A stretch of DNA of 64,000 bases from an uncultured Clostridia bacterium (GCA_934277845.1 CAKQVV010000001.1:1-64000), one strand, 5' to 3'; positions 53,245 through 63,877 are shown, numbered from the stretch's first letter. Translations and numbers: made by a program. Notes: generated by a model not told the origin, from the letters alone.

Positions 53245-54108
53245 TTACAGCTCGACGGTACAGGCGAGCGCGAGCGAACCTTCGCCTATATGGCACGCGA
53301 CCGACAGCGGAAGCGGCGCGATTCCTATCTCAAACCCCGGGAACGCTTCTTCCGCTTCTTTCTTCCATTCTTCGGCTTCGGCAAGATTTCCCGAATACGC
53401 CACGTCCAGGCGCATACGCCCGTCTGCGACTTCATCACGAAACCGCGTCTCAAAATCCTTTTTAATCGCCTTTATCATCACCGCGCGCGCCGCTTTTTTA
53501 CCGCGCACCTTTGAATAAGCGTCGAGTTTGTCGCCCTGAATCTGTAAAACGGGCTTTATGTTGAGAAGCGAGCCGACCGCCGCGGCGAGCGGAGTTATTC
53601 TGCCGCCTTTTTTGAGATAATAAAGAGTTTCCAGCGTGATATAAATCGACGAAACCGCCGCGGTTTTTTCGAGTTTTTCCTTGATTTCTGCCGCAGACGC
53701 GCCGCCGTCACGCAGTTTCGCGGCATCATAAACCGAACGTCGCAACGACACGGAAATACGGCGATTATCCACAACTTCGACTTTTCCGCCGTAACCGCGC
53801 GCGAGCATTTTCGCGCTGTCGCACGAGCCGCTCAATCCGCTCGACATGGGGATATGCACCACTTCGTCGTGGGTTTTCAGCAGTTCGTCCCACAGATCCG
53901 TAACGGCTGCCGGCGACGGTTGCGAAGTCCGTACTTCCTCGGCGTTCGGCAGCAACTCGAAGAATTTCTCCTGACTGAGGTCGACTCCCTCGAAATATAG
54001 TTTTTTATCGATATACACGGGCATGGGGAGCACCGTGACGCAGAGGTCGCGCGCTTCTTCCGCGGTCAAGCCGCCGTTACTGTCCGTTACAATCGCTACT
54101 TTTTTCAT
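53245..54108 (-). CDS. DegV family fatty acid-binding protein (FakB-like)
   Basis: 287 residues. IVTDSNGGL at the N-terminus, TSQPSP near residue 80, MSSGLSGSC near 105 and LKKGGRI near 165 are the lipid-binding motifs of DegV/FakB. Such proteins present fatty acids to the kinase FakA for phosphorylation. Start 54108 has GGAGAG; the upstream extension to 54150 has none. Monocistronic. Confidence 0.92.
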   Translation of the reverse strand: MKKVAIVTDSNGGLTAEEARDLCVTVLPMPVYIDKKLYFEGVDLSQEKFFELLPNAEEVRTSQPSPAAVTDLWDELLKTHDEVVHIPMSSGLSGSCDSAKMLARGYGGKVEVVDNRRISVSLRRSVYDAAKLRDGGASAAEIKEKLEKTAAVSSIYITLETLYYLKKGGRITPLAAAVGSLLNIKPVLQIQGDKLDAYSKVRGKKAARAVMIKAIKKDFETRFRDEVADGRMRLDVAYSGNLAEAEEWKKEAEEAFPGFEIGIAPLPLSVACHIGEGSLALACTVEL

Positions 54109-54338
54109 ACGCTCTCCGTTTTTTGTAAGTAACGAATAATATTTTATCACCGGTCGGATGAAAAATCAACGATTATAAATACAAAAAATCAACAAAATCA
54201 ATAAATCTGTCGATATAATATAAACAATTCACGTTCGGTTGGGTTTTTTAATTATAATCCGCCACGAAAATACCGAAGCGATTGTTGCGATTTTGGCAAA
54301 ATAAGACGTTCTTCGCGGTTTTTCGCTCAGCCGCTTCG

Positions 54339-54368
54339 TTGCTTTCCCGGTATAAAGGGTGGTATAAT
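54339..54368 (+). promoter_or_regulatory. Candidate promoter of the small ORF
   Basis: TTGCTT (54339-54344), 18 nt, TATAAT (54363-54368). The remainder of 54109-54451 is AT-rich with no gene seen. Confidence 0.4.
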
Positions 54369-54451
54369 TTTCGTGATTGCGGTTTTATCCGCACAATCCG
54401 ACGGTATGAACTCCGCGGAAATAAAAACTTAATAAAGGAAGAAACGTAACC

Positions 54452-54634
54452 ATGAACCAGCAAACGGCTTTTGAAAAGGCGTGCTCGGAGTACGCCGAAT
54501 CGCTTTTAACGTCGGTCCCTAAGCGCAACGTGTCGATCGATTATCTCGATCGGCTCACCCGCAAAATTCTTGCTGTTCGCATGCGGGAAATTCGCTATGC
54601 GATGTCGCTCCGCTGCGTCAAGAGCCGACGCTGA
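54452..54634 (+). CDS. Small protein of unknown function (60 residues)
   Basis: Starts at ATG with AAAGGAAG about 10 nt upstream and a candidate promoter at 54339-54368. The sequence is charged and mostly helical (EKACSEYAESLL, DYLDRLTRKILAVRMREIRYAM) with a basic tail ending KSRR. No family recognised. The 383 nt that follow (54635-55017) contain the tRNA-Ser promoter and nothing else I can support. Confidence 0.5.
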   Translation: MNQQTAFEKACSEYAESLLTSVPKRNVSIDYLDRLTRKILAVRMREIRYAMSLRCVKSRR

Positions 54635-54953
54635 TGCCTTCGCCCCGGCGGACGTGCCTGCTCCCGCATGTCATAATATCCCCACAGCCGGTTGCATCGC
54701 CGAAAACCGAACGGTGTCTTAACCTCTTTTGCGCAGGTCTTTCTCTATAAAAATCCGCGCCTGATTTTCCGCACCGGTTTTTTATGCTAACGGCAGAGAA
54801 ACATTTTTAAAATCCACGGCAAAATATCCGCGACTATTTTCAATTCCGCAGTTATACCGGGCGGCGGATTGTTCCGGCTACGGTTTTTTGCGCGACGAAA
54901 ACAGTCCCGAATCGCTTTTATGAAATTCGTGACGGCAAACCTTGCAATATCGT

Positions 54954-54983
54954 TTGACAAGCCGCCTTATTTTGTGATATAAA
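54954..54983 (+). promoter_or_regulatory. Promoter of tRNA-Ser
   Basis: TTGACA (54954-54959), 18 nt, TATAAA (54978-54983), 34 nt before the tRNA. Confidence 0.65.
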
Positions 54984-55017
54984 TATAAGGCTGCCAAAGA
55001 GAAAAACTTACTCCCGT

Positions 55018-55107
55018 GGAGAGATGGCAGAGCGGTTGAATGCGCACGATTCGAAATCGTGTTACGGCCGAAACCGTACTGGGGTTCAAATCCCCATCTC
55101 TCCGCCA
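55018..55107 (+). tRNA. tRNA-Ser(CGA)
   Basis: Acceptor GGAGAGA/TCTCTCC, anticodon stem CACGA/TCGTG with loop TTCGAAA (anticodon CGA), long class II variable arm (TACGGCCGAAACCGTA), T-loop TTCAAAT, encoded 3' GCCA. Confidence 0.95.
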
Positions 55108-55114
55108 GAAGCGA

Positions 55115-55150
55115 AACTCGTTTGAACTTTTGAGGTTCAAGCGAGTTTTT
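55115..55150 (+). terminator. Terminator of tRNA-Ser
   Basis: Stem AACTCG-TTGAAC / GTTCAA-CGAGTT followed by T-run, 7 nt after the tRNA. Confidence 0.85.
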
Positions 55151-55305
55151 CTCGTTTTTGGCGGTTGCTTTGCTCTTTTTTCCGATTGTTTTGCCCACAC
55201 CGGCAAGCAAGTCGGCGGTATCCTTTCTTTTTATCGCCGCCGGGCGGTTGGTATCGGCGTTATAGAAAACTAAATCTTATCGTCACACAATATGGCGCGG
55301 TTTAT

Positions 55306-55330
55306 AAACGAGTTGAAAAACTCGTTTTTC
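55306..55330 (+). terminator. Second plus-strand terminator
   Basis: Stem AAACGAGTT / AACTCGTTT with GAAA loop, then TTC. It repeats the AACTCGTTT core of the tRNA-Ser terminator and may act as a backstop before the convergent hup gene. Confidence 0.6.
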
Positions 55331-55337
55331 GGTATAC

Positions 55338-55366
55338 AAAAAAGCGGCGGAAAATTCCGTCGCTTT
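55338..55366 (-). terminator. Terminator of the HU gene
   Basis: Minus strand GCGACGGAA / TTCCGCCGC (one mismatch) followed by six T. Confidence 0.75.
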
Positions 55367-55442
55367 TCGTTGACTGAAAACGTCTGTCGTGGCGGTGCCC
55401 GATTGCGGCGTTATGCCGCAAAACGCACTGCCCGTCTCTCGC

Positions 55443-55715
55443 TTAGTTGAACATATCCTTGTAGGATTTGCCGAAACGAAGCGACGGCGCTTTGCTCGCC
55501 TTGATGGTGACTTTCGCACCGGTAAGCGGGTTGATGCCCTCGCGCTCGGGTTTCTCTTTAAGTTCGAAAGTACCGAAACCTGCGAGCTGAATCTTGTCGC
55601 CGCCGAGCAAAGTTTCTTTAACTACCTCTGCGAGCGCGTCAAAAGTTTTAGCCGCGTCTTTATCGGTCACTCCGGCCTTCGCCGCGATTGCTTTGATAAA
55701 TTCCCCTTTGTTCAT
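55443..55715 (-). CDS. hup: HU family DNA-binding protein
   Basis: 90 residues, full length for HU. N-terminal MNKGEFIKAIAAKAGVTDKDA, core AGFGTFELKEKPEREGINPLTGAKVTIKAS with the DNA-intercalating Pro in NPLTG, and ending LRFGKSYKDMFN. Dimeric nucleoid protein that bends DNA. Strong AGGAGG site and its own promoter. Confidence 0.95.
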   Translation of the reverse strand: MNKGEFIKAIAAKAGVTDKDAAKTFDALAEVVKETLLGGDKIQLAGFGTFELKEKPEREGINPLTGAKVTIKASKAPSLRFGKSYKDMFN

Positions 55716-55744
55716 AACAAAAACCTCCTGAGTTTGTTATACGT

Positions 55745-55773
55745 ATTATACCACAACGCAGTCGATTAGTCAA
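55745..55773 (-). promoter_or_regulatory. Promoter of the HU gene
   Basis: Minus strand: TTGACT (55768-55773), 17 nt, TATAAT (55745-55750). Confidence 0.8.
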
Positions 55774-55890
55774 CGGATTGCGCGATATATAATGTTTTCC
55801 GACACAAAATTACGCGAAAAAACGCGATTTCGACGTCCGTTGTCATCGAGTAATATACCGAATCCCGATCGTACCGCACGCTCCTCCCAC

Positions 55891-55925
55891 AAAAAAAACG
55901 CGCTGTCATAGCGGCAACGCGTTTT
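55891..55925 (-). terminator. Terminator of the str operon after tuf
   Basis: Minus strand ACGCG ... GCT/AGC ... CGCGT followed by eight T, 25 nt past the tuf stop. Confidence 0.8.
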
Positions 55926-55949
55926 CGTTTTTCATAATTTCAAGCGAAA

Positions 55950-57179
<1,230 letters not shown>

Positions 57180-57292
57180 TGTTATTTTTCCTCCGGAATA
57201 ATTTTTTGGTTTTAATTTTCGATTTATCTTCGGGAAAAACCCGAAGGCTTGCCGCGAACACGCCTATGAGGCTTGTCCGCTCCCTTTCTCAT

Positions 57293-57321
57293 ATTATAAA
57301 TGAATTTTTGTTTTTTTTCAA
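57293..57321 (-). promoter_or_regulatory. Internal promoter for tuf
   Basis: Minus strand: TTGAAA (57316-57321), 17 nt, TATAAT (57293-57298), in the 172-nt fusA-tuf gap. A CTTCGGG/CCCGAAG hairpin without T-run lies in the leader near 57230-57250. Confidence 0.65.
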
Positions 57322-57351
57322 TCGTTTTGACGCAAAAAACTCAAAAATTAT

Positions 57352-59469
57352 TTACTCTTTTTTGGCTCTTTCGCCGATAACCTTATCGGCAATAGCCTTC
57401 GGAACTTCCGCATAGTGATCAAAGGTCATGGTGTAGTTGCCTCTGCCCTGGGTGCGCGAACGAAGGTCGGTCGCGTAACCGAACATTTCGGCAAGAGGAA
57501 TCTCGGCATGAACTTCCTGAGTTCCGTTGACGATTTCCATACCCATGAGGTTGCCGCGGCGCGAACTGATGTTGCCCATAACGTCGCCGAGGTATTCTTC
57601 GGGAAGCGTCACGTCCACTTTCATGATGGGTTCCATAAGCATAGGATCCGCCTTGCGCATGCCCTCTTTGAAAGCCATCGAGCCTGCGATCTTGAACGCC
57701 ATTTCGGACGAGTCGACGTCGTGGTAACTTCCGTCGTAAACGGTGACTTTGAAGTCGACGCATTCGTAACCGCCGAGGATACCGCTCATCTTCGCTTCTC
57801 TTATGCCGGCGTCGATAGCGGGGATATACTCCTTCGGGATCGAGCCGCCGACGGTCTTGTCTTCGAATACGTAACCCGAACCGGGCTCGAGGGGTTCCAT
57901 GTAGATTTTGCAGTGACCGTACTGACCTTTACCGCCGGACTGACGAATATACTTGCCTTCGACGTCGACCTTACGGCGGATCGCCTCACGGTAAGCAACC
58001 TGCGGCTTGCCGACGTTTGCCTCGACCTTGAATTCGCGGAGCATACGATCGACGATGATTTCAAGGTGAAGTTCGCCCATGCCGGCGATGATTGTCTGAC
58101 CGGTTTCCTGATCGGTATAGGTCTTGAAAGTCGGATCTTCTTCGGCGAGCTTGACGAGAGCCATAGTCATTTTTTCCTGGCTTGCCTTGGTCTTGGGTTC
58201 GATAGCGACTCTGATGACCGGCTCGGGGAATTCCATGCTCTCCAGCACGATGGGATGAGCGGCGTCGCACAGCGTATCGCCGGTGGTGGTATCTTTAAGT
58301 CCTACTAGCGCGCAGATGTCGCCGGCATAAATCTCTTCGATTTCGGAACGGTTGTTCGCGTGCATCATAAGAATACGTCCGACGCGTTCTTTCTTGTCCT
58401 TGGTGGAGTTAAGAACATAGGAACCTGCCTGGAGCGTACCCGAGTAGCAACGGAAGAACGCAAGTTTGCCGACGAACGGATCCGCCATGATCTTGAATGC
58501 AAGACCTGCAAACGGAGCCGAGTCGCTGGTTTCGCGCTCTTCGACGGTAACGCCGTCCAAAAGCGTGCCTTTGACGTGCGGAACGTCGAGCGGCGACGGC
58601 ATGTAATCGACGATTGCGTCGAGCAGCTTCTGCACGCCCTTGTTCTTGAACGAACTGCCGCAGGTCACGGGATTGATTTTCATCGCGATCGTGAGTTTGC
58701 GGATAGCCTTTTTGATTTCCTCTACGGTGAAATCCGCGCCTTCGTTCTCAAAGTATCTCTCCATGAGATCGTCGTCGGCTTCGGCTACGATTTCGAGAAG
58801 TTTGGCACGATATTCGTTCGCCTGGTCGACATACTCCGCGGGAATATCGGACTCGTCCATGACGGTGCCGAGGTCGTCTTTGTAGACGTCGGCTTTCATG
58901 GTGACGAGGTCGATAACGCCCACGAACGTGTCGGCGGCACCGATAGGCAACTGAATCGCTACCGGGTTTGCTTTAAGATGCGAACGCATCATGTCCATGA
59001 CGTTGAAGAAGTTCGCGCCGTCGCGGTCCATCTTGTTGACGTAAGCGATACGGGGAACGCCGTACTTGTCCGCCTGACGCCAGACGGTTTCGGACTGGGG
59101 CTGAACGCCGCCGCGCGCACAGAACACCGCGACAGCACCGTCGAGGACTTTAAGCGAGCGCTCGACTTCTACGGTGAAGTCGACGTGTCCCGGGGTATCG
59201 ATGATGTTGATACGGGTAAACGGCTCGGTGCTGCCGGCGCTGCGATCGACTCTCCACTGGGTGGTGGTAGCCGCGGAAGTAATGGTAATACCGCGTTCCT
59301 GCTCCTGCTCCATCCAGTCCATGGTAGCCGCGCCCTCGTGGACCTCGCCTATTTTGTGGGTTTTGCCCGTGTAATAAAGGATACGTTCGGTCGTCGTGGT
59401 TTTGCCCGCGTCGATGTGAGCCATAATACCGATATTACGCGTGTTTTCCAAACTGTATTGTCTTGGCAT
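57352..59469 (-). CDS. fusA: Elongation factor G
   Basis: 705 residues. AHIDAGKTT (P-loop), RGITI switch [13 protein letters not shown], and domain IV/V sequences ([17 protein letters not shown]). Drives translocation during protein synthesis and ribosome recycling. Twenty nt after rpsG, ribosome site GGAGAG. Confidence 0.98.
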   Translation of the reverse strand: MPRQYSLENTRNIGIMAHIDAGKTTTTERILYYTGKTHKIGEVHEGAATMDWMEQEQERGITITSAATTTQWRVDRSAGSTEPFTRINIIDTPGHVDFTVEVERSLKVLDGAVAVFCARGGVQPQSETVWRQADKYGVPRIAYVNKMDRDGANFFNVMDMMRSHLKANPVAIQLPIGAADTFVGVIDLVTMKADVYKDDLGTVMDESDIPAEYVDQANEYRAKLLEIVAEADDDLMERYFENEGADFTVEEIKKAIRKLTIAMKINPVTCGSSFKNKGVQKLLDAIVDYMPSPLDVPHVKGTLLDGVTVEERETSDSAPFAGLAFKIMADPFVGKLAFFRCYSGTLQAGSYVLNSTKDKKERVGRILMMHANNRSEIEEIYAGDICALVGLKDTTTGDTLCDAAHPIVLESMEFPEPVIRVAIEPKTKASQEKMTMALVKLAEEDPTFKTYTDQETGQTIIAGMGELHLEIIVDRMLREFKVEANVGKPQVAYREAIRRKVDVEGKYIRQSGGKGQYGHCKIYMEPLEPGSGYVFEDKTVGGSIPKEYIPAIDAGIREAKMSGILGGYECVDFKVTVYDGSYHDVDSSEMAFKIAGSMAFKEGMRKADPMLMEPIMKVDVTLPEEYLGDVMGNISSRRGNLMGMEIVNGTQEVHAEIPLAEMFGYATDLRSRTQGRGNYTMTFDHYAEVPKAIADKVIGERAKKE

Positions 59470-59489
59470 AGTCGTTTCTCTCCGAATGA

Positions 59490-59960
59490 TTACCAGCGGT
59501 AGTGAGCAAACGCCTTGTTCGCTTCGGCCGCACGGTGCATTTCTTCTTTACGCTTGACGGACGCGCCCGTATTGTTGTAGGCGTCGAGGATTTCGCCGGC
59601 GAGTTTTTCCTTCATGGTGTTCTCGCTGCGCTTTCTCGCAAATCCGACCATCCAGCGGATAGCCAGCGTCTGACGACGTTCGGGACGGATTTCCATAGGC
59701 ACCTGGTAGGTAGAACCGCCTACGCGGCGTGCCTTGACTTCGAGCACGGGTTTGACGTTTTCGAGCGCGGCGAGGAAAATCTCCTCGGGTGCGCCGCCCG
59801 TTTTCTCTTTTACGATCTCGAAAGCCTCGTAAACGATACTCTGAGCCGTTCCCTTTTTGCCGTCCAGCATGACCTGGTTAGTAAGCTTCGTGATAACCTT
59901 GCTGTTATACATAGGATCCGGAAGCACGTCGCGCTTCGGAACCCCGCTTCTTCTTGGCAT
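59490..59960 (-). CDS. rpsG: 30S ribosomal protein S7
   Basis: 156 residues, normal length. [20 protein letters not shown] start and family-typical [51 protein letters not shown]. Binds 16S rRNA head domain. Separated from rpsL by 222 nt, longer than usual; that gap shows no gene or clear terminator. Confidence 0.98.
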   Translation of the reverse strand: MPRRSGVPKRDVLPDPMYNSKVITKLTNQVMLDGKKGTAQSIVYEAFEIVKEKTGGAPEEIFLAALENVKPVLEVKARRVGGSTYQVPMEIRPERRQTLAIRWMVGFARKRSENTMKEKLAGEILDAYNNTGASVKRKEEMHRAAEANKAFAHYRW

Positions 59961-60182
59961 AATTGTTTTCTCCTTATTCAGATTTTTTCAGACCGGAAAG
60001 GTCTTGAGTAAGGAGCCGATTGTTGATTTATAAAACTTTCTCCCGCTTTTATACGGTTTTTCCGCTTTGCGGCGCGGCGTTTGTATTTATAAAACGGAGA
60101 ACAAATTACGTTATCGTCACGGCTCCTGCTTTTTCAAGCCGCAGGGAAATAATTTTCCTTCGGCCTAAACGGACCGCGCCGA

Positions 60183-60554
60183 TTACTTCGCGCGCTTTGC
60201 GCCGTATTTAGAGCGGGCTTGCTTGCGTTTAGCCACACCCGCGGTGTCGAGTGCGCCGCGAATGATGTGATAACGAACACCAGGCAAATCCTTCACTCTG
60301 CCACCACGAATAAGCACGACGCTGTGTTCCTGCAAATTGTGCCCGATTCCCGGGATATAAACAGTACCTTCCATCTTGTTTACAAGACGAACTCTTGCGA
60401 TCTTGCGAAGAGCCGAGTTAGGCTTCTTCGGGGTGGTGGTCGTCACCGACAAACAAACGCCGCGCTTCTGCGGGTTGTTTTCGAGAATAGGACTCATCGA
60501 TTTGAATTCTACTTTCTCGCGACCTTTCCTGATCAACTGGTTAATAGTTGGCAT
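60183..60554 (-). CDS. rpsL: 30S ribosomal protein S12
   Basis: 123 residues. [14 protein letters not shown] start with AAAGGAGGT, then [36 protein letters not shown] and ARSKYG. Lys residues of the streptomycin-resistance hot spots (PKKPNS, GRVKDL) are wild-type. The loop usually read CTRVxTxTPKK is [11 protein letters not shown] here, and the NG-EVT segment is NKMEGTV. The open frame extends upstream but crosses the promoter. Confidence 0.97.
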   Translation of the reverse strand: MPTINQLIRKGREKVEFKSMSPILENNPQKRGVCLSVTTTTPKKPNSALRKIARVRLVNKMEGTVYIPGIGHNLQEHSVVLIRGGRVKDLPGVRYHIIRGALDTAGVAKRKQARSKYGAKRAK

Positions 60555-60659
60555 TATTACTCTACCTCCTTTCAGTAGTCTTGCCCGCCCTTGTATAAAA
60601 GCAGGACTTATTCTTTCGCCGCAACGAAAGATTGCGCGGTAAATTTTCCGCACCCGACT

Positions 60660-60689
60660 ATTATACATACTTTCCAAGGCATTTGTCAA
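60660..60689 (-). promoter_or_regulatory. Promoter of the str operon
   Basis: Minus strand: TTGACA (60684-60689), 18 nt, TATAAT (60660-60665); leader about 100 nt to rpsL. Confidence 0.8.
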
Positions 60690-60821
60690 CGATTTTGCGG
60701 GCTTAATGAGGAATTTCGGACTTTTAACCGTGATTTTTTGCATAAAACGCCGTTCCGGCTCCCGTCGCTTTGGTCATTTCGCACAAAATAATCCGTAATG
60801 AAAAATTTATCGCGAAAACGG

Positions 60822-60850
60822 TTGATTTTGACGGACGTTTTTAGTATAAT
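60822..60850 (+). promoter_or_regulatory. Promoter of the HPr-like gene
   Basis: TTGATT (60822-60827), 17 nt, TATAAT (60845-60850). Confidence 0.65.
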
Positions 60851-60894
60851 GATTACAACTTAAAATCCTTATGTATAAGGGAGGAGCAAAACCT

Positions 60895-61125
60895 ATGAAA
60901 TCCGTAAAAATCCTTCTCAGCATGGCTGAAAGCGTAAAGAAGTTCGTTGCCATCGTCAGCAAGTATCCCTATGACATCGACCTTCACAGCGGTCGTTTCG
61001 TCATCGACGCAAAATCTCTCCTGGGCATTTTCAGCCTCGACTTGTCGAAACCCGTCGTGCTCGAAGTTCATTCCGACAAGTGCGACGATCTTCTCGCGGA
61101 ACTGAAAGACTACATAGTAGACTAA
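60895..61125 (+). CDS. HPr-like protein lacking the phosphorylatable histidine
   Basis: 76 residues, start supported by GGGAGG. The fold pattern of HPr is kept, including the Ser-46 region as DAKSLLGIFSL (Ser41), but the usual H-A-R-P active site is replaced by LSMAESVKKF, with no His in that helix. It therefore cannot carry phosphate as in the sugar phosphotransferase system. A Crh-like regulatory or structural role is possible. Monocistronic, with a terminator at 61162-61193. Confidence 0.75.
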   Translation: MKSVKILLSMAESVKKFVAIVSKYPYDIDLHSGRFVIDAKSLLGIFSLDLSKPVVLEVHSDKCDDLLAELKDYIVD

Positions 61126-61161
61126 TCCGCGCAGGCGTTATCGGAACGGTACACAAGACTC

Positions 61162-61193
61162 GTCCCTGCTTTACGGCGGGGACTTTCTTTTTC
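61162..61193 (+). terminator. Terminator of the HPr-like gene
   Basis: Eight-bp stem GTCCCTGC / GCGGGGAC (one G-T pair) and TTTCTTTTTC. Only 15 nt before the methyltransferase start, so read-through probably supplies that gene. Confidence 0.7.
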
Positions 61194-61207
61194 CCGGAAC
61201 TTTACAA

Positions 61208-62554
61208 ATGGACGAAATCGGAAAAAACGACGTAATAGAACTTACCGTGACCGGTCAGGGTATGGACGGCGAAGGAGTCGCCCGGGCGGACGGCAAAACC
61301 GTGTTTATACGCGGCGCGCTCCCCGGCGAAAAGGTGCGGGCAAAGGTCATACTGGTAAAACCGCGCTTCGACGTGGCGATACTCGAAAAAGTGCTCGTCC
61401 CCTCTCCCGCCCGCGTCGCGCCGCCCTGTCCCGCGTTCGGCAAATGCGGCGGGTGCGATATTCAGCACGAAGATTACTCCGCGCAACTGAGTTTCAAGCG
61501 CGGACTCGTGACGGACGCGCTCAAAAAAGCGGGCGGGTTCGATTCGGTCGAGGTCGGCGAAGTCGTGCCCAGCGACAAAGTTTTCCGCTACCGCAACAAA
61601 CTGTCGCTGCCCGTCAGGCGCGGCGGCAAGGTCGGACTTTTCGCCAAAGGAAGCCATCGCGTGGTTGAAACCGACGACTGTCTGCTGCAATACGAAAACA
61701 ATCGGCTTCTGATTGCCGCGATTAAAGAATTTATGACCGAAGAAGGTTACGACGGCTATGACGAGCAGGATTTTTCCGGCGATATACGGCATCTTGTGTC
61801 GCGCGAAGTCGGCGGACGGCTGTGCGTGACGGTGGTTGCGACGCACCCGATCGATATTCGCGGATTCGCCGGGCGCGTGCGCAAGTTTTCGCCAGCCGCC
61901 GAAGTGTGGCTTAACGTGAACGCACGCCGTGACAACGTGATTCTGGGTTCGGCGTGGAAAAAGGTTTGCGGCACGGACGAGCCGGCGATCGCAGACGGTA
62001 TGAAAACCGCGTTGCACCCTGCCGGGTTCTTTCAGGTGAACGACGGCGTGCGCGAAAAACTGTACGCGTTTGTGTCCGCGCTGTGCTCGGGCGGAATCGC
62101 GATCGAGGCTTATTCGGGCGCGGGACTTCTCGGCGCGGCCATGGCGAAGAACGCCGACGAGGTTTTCGGTATCGAAATCAACCGCGAGGCTCACGAGGCG
62201 GCGATTAAACTCGCGCGCGACAACGTCATCGGCAATATGACTTCGATACCCGGCGACGTGGGCGAAAAACTGCCCGAAGTGCTGAAAACGATCATCTCGC
62301 GCAACGGCGGCAATCGCGACACTTTTATCGTGCTGGATCCTCCGCGCGGCGGCGTGGCTAAGGAAGTAGCGGATCTTATCGGTAGTTCCGGCGCGGAAAA
62401 CGTCGTATACGTCAGTTGTAATCCCGCCACCCTTGCCCGCGACCTGAAAATAATCTGCGGCTACGGCTACGGGATTTTATCCGTTACGCCTTTCGACATG
62501 TTCCCCCAAACCGCAAACGTCGAAACGGTAGTAAGGTTAAAGTTAGAGCGGTAA
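61208..62554 (+). CDS. RNA (uracil-5-)-methyltransferase, TrmA/RlmD-RlmC family
   Basis: 448 residues. N-terminal TRAM domain (GQGMDGEGVARADGKTVFI), 4Fe-4S cysteines (CPAFGKCGGC and DDC), FFQVN, SAM-binding EAYSGAGLLG, LDPPRGG and catalytic Cys in YVSCNPATLARDL. It methylates uridine C5 in 23S rRNA or tRNA with SAM; which uridine cannot be told. Motif I has Ser instead of the usual Cys (YSGAG for YCGxG). Weak ribosome site CGGAAC, right behind the terminator of the HPr-like gene. Confidence 0.93.
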   Translation: MDEIGKNDVIELTVTGQGMDGEGVARADGKTVFIRGALPGEKVRAKVILVKPRFDVAILEKVLVPSPARVAPPCPAFGKCGGCDIQHEDYSAQLSFKRGLVTDALKKAGGFDSVEVGEVVPSDKVFRYRNKLSLPVRRGGKVGLFAKGSHRVVETDDCLLQYENNRLLIAAIKEFMTEEGYDGYDEQDFSGDIRHLVSREVGGRLCVTVVATHPIDIRGFAGRVRKFSPAAEVWLNVNARRDNVILGSAWKKVCGTDEPAIADGMKTALHPAGFFQVNDGVREKLYAFVSALCSGGIAIEAYSGAGLLGAAMAKNADEVFGIEINREAHEAAIKLARDNVIGNMTSIPGDVGEKLPEVLKTIISRNGGNRDTFIVLDPPRGGVAKEVADLIGSSGAENVVYVSCNPATLARDLKIICGYGYGILSVTPFDMFPQTANVETVVRLKLER

Positions 62555-62580
62555 TTCGCCCTATAATCCGAATTTAAGAT

Positions 62581-62650
62581 AAGGTTAATTTATTATTTAT
62601 TTTAATTTGTGGTAGATAGTTTAGTTATAATGGTATGGCTTTTGCTTGTA
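62581..62650 (+). repeat. 70-bp dispersed non-coding repeat, copy 2
   Basis: Matches 15248-15318 (minus). Contains TTTAGTTATAATGG and runs into the terminator hairpin at 62633-62676. Rest of the gene-free stretch 62555-62955: palindromes at 62671-62697 and 62709-62732, a half composite arm and the recR terminator. Confidence 0.65.
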
Positions 62651-62676
62651 GAAGCGAGTGAAAGCCATACTTTTTT
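62633..62676 (+). terminator. Terminator of the methyltransferase gene
   Basis: Ten-bp perfect stem GTATGGCTTT / AAAGCCATAC followed by six T. Confidence 0.85.
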
Positions 62677-62809
62677 CAAGCGAAGAAAAAAGTATCAAAA
62701 AAGTCGTCGGGGACACTTGCGACTGTGTCCCCGATCCCCCGCAACGCTTTATAGGTCGTAAGCTAGATAACAGCAACTGCACCGCGTGACTACCGCATTG
62801 TTGTCTAAC

Positions 62810-62851
62810 GTCATACTGAGGGAGTGCCGTTGCACGACCGTGAGGATCCCC
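62810..62851 (+). repeat. Half copy of the composite palindromic element
   Basis: GTCATACTGAG ... GTGAGGATCCCC matches the arm type at 3953-3985 (GTCACCCTGAG ... GTGAGGATCCCC on minus). No partner arm in inverted orientation is seen nearby. Confidence 0.5.
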
Positions 62852-62884
62852 TGCATCAAACGACTAATAACCTTTTTATAATCA

Positions 62885-62912
62885 CAAAAAACACCCGCGT
62901 TTCCGGCGGGTG
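62885..62912 (-). terminator. Terminator of the dnaX-ybaB-recR operon
   Basis: Minus strand CACCCGC / GCGGGTG followed by six T, 44 nt after the recR stop. Confidence 0.85.
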
Positions 62913-62955
62913 CTTCGTTTTATATCCTTATTATTTTACAATTATACTCTTCCCG

Positions 62956-63540
62956 CTAGATTTCGGTGCGGGATTCGAGCGCGCGGGAAAGCGTGACTTC
63001 GTCGGCGTACTCGATTTCGCTGCCCATGCTGACGCCCTGCGCGATACGCGTGACTTTAACGCCCAAGGGCTTTAAAAGCCGCGCAAGGTACACTGCCGTC
63101 GCCTCGCCCTCGACGTCGGGGTTGGTGGCGACGATGACTTCTCTCACTCCGTCAAGCCGCGCAAGCAGTTCCTTGATGCGAAGGTCGTCCGGTCCTCTGC
63201 CTTCGAGCGGATCGAGCGTGCCGCCGAGGACGTGGTAGACGAACGTCCTGCCCGCAACGCGTTCCAGCGAAAGGATATCCTTCGGCTCGGCAACCACGCA
63301 AATCACGCTGTGGTCGCGCGTTTTGCAAATATCGCAAATGTCGTCCTCGGTGAAATTGCCGCAGACGGAACAGAACTTAATCTTGTCCTTGACTTCGCGG
63401 ATTGCGTCCGAAAACTCGCCCGCGTCCTCGTTGCTCATGCCGATGACGGCGTAGGCGTAACGCTGGGCGGTCTTTTGCCCCACGCCCGGGAGCGTCATGA
63501 ACCGCGCGATCAGTTTTTGTATGGAATCGGGTTGACGCAT
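62956..63540 (-). CDS. recR: Recombination mediator protein RecR
   Basis: 194 residues, the usual RecR length. HhH motif LPGVGQKTAQR, C4 zinc finger CSVCGNFTEDDICDIC and Toprim domain (VVAEPKDILSLE, ATNPDVEGEATA). Acts with RecO/RecF in loading RecA during gap repair. The start at 63540 lies 4 nt after the ybaB stop; no strong ribosome site, so coupling to ybaB is likely. The longer open frame runs through ybaB and is not used. Confidence 0.96.
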   Translation of the reverse strand: MRQPDSIQKLIARFMTLPGVGQKTAQRYAYAVIGMSNEDAGEFSDAIREVKDKIKFCSVCGNFTEDDICDICKTRDHSVICVVAEPKDILSLERVAGRTFVYHVLGGTLDPLEGRGPDDLRIKELLARLDGVREVIVATNPDVEGEATAVYLARLLKPLGVKVTRIAQGVSMGSEIEYADEVTLSRALESRTEI

Positions 63541-63544
63541 TGTT

Positions 63545-63877
63545 TTACAGCATGCCGCCAACGCCCGCAGGCATGAGCGAAGCAGAGAGTTCGTCCGCCT
63601 TTTCGGCAGCCGCGTTGAACGCCGCCGCAACGAGATCTTCCAGCATTTCCACGTCGTCGGGATCGACCGCTTCGGGCTTGATCGAAACCGCTGTGACGCG
63701 CTTATCCCCCGTCATGGTGACGGTGACCATGCCGCCCGCCGTGCCTTCGACTTCGGTATTCTTGATCTCTTCCTGCGCCTGCTTCATCTGTTCCTGTAAT
63801 TTCTGGGCTTGTTTCATCATGGCCTGCATGTTCATGCCGCCGCCCATGCCGAAACCGCCTCTGCCGCCGTATGCCAT
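63545..63877 (-). CDS. ybaB: YbaB/EbfC nucleoid-associated protein
   Basis: 110 residues. Gly/Met-rich start ([19 protein letters not shown]), amphipathic helix [20 protein letters not shown] and core [25 protein letters not shown]. Dimeric DNA-binding protein, encoded between dnaX and recR in most bacteria. Ribosome site AAAGGAG. Confidence 0.95.
   Translation of the reverse strand: MAYGGRGGFGMGGGMNMQAMMKQAQKLQEQMKQAQEEIKNTEVEGTAGGMVTVTMTGDKRVTAVSIKPEAVDPDDVEMLEDLVAAAFNAAAEKADELSASLMPAGVGGML

Noticed and set aside
54248..54463. Minus-strand frame of 71 codons between degV and the small ORF
   Set aside because: No ribosome site or promoter, and the composition is like random AT-rich sequence.
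60555..60743. Longer N-terminus for ribosomal protein S12
   Set aside because: The extension runs through the promoter (60660-60689) and S12 proteins begin at MPTINQL; AAAGGAGGT marks the start at 60554.
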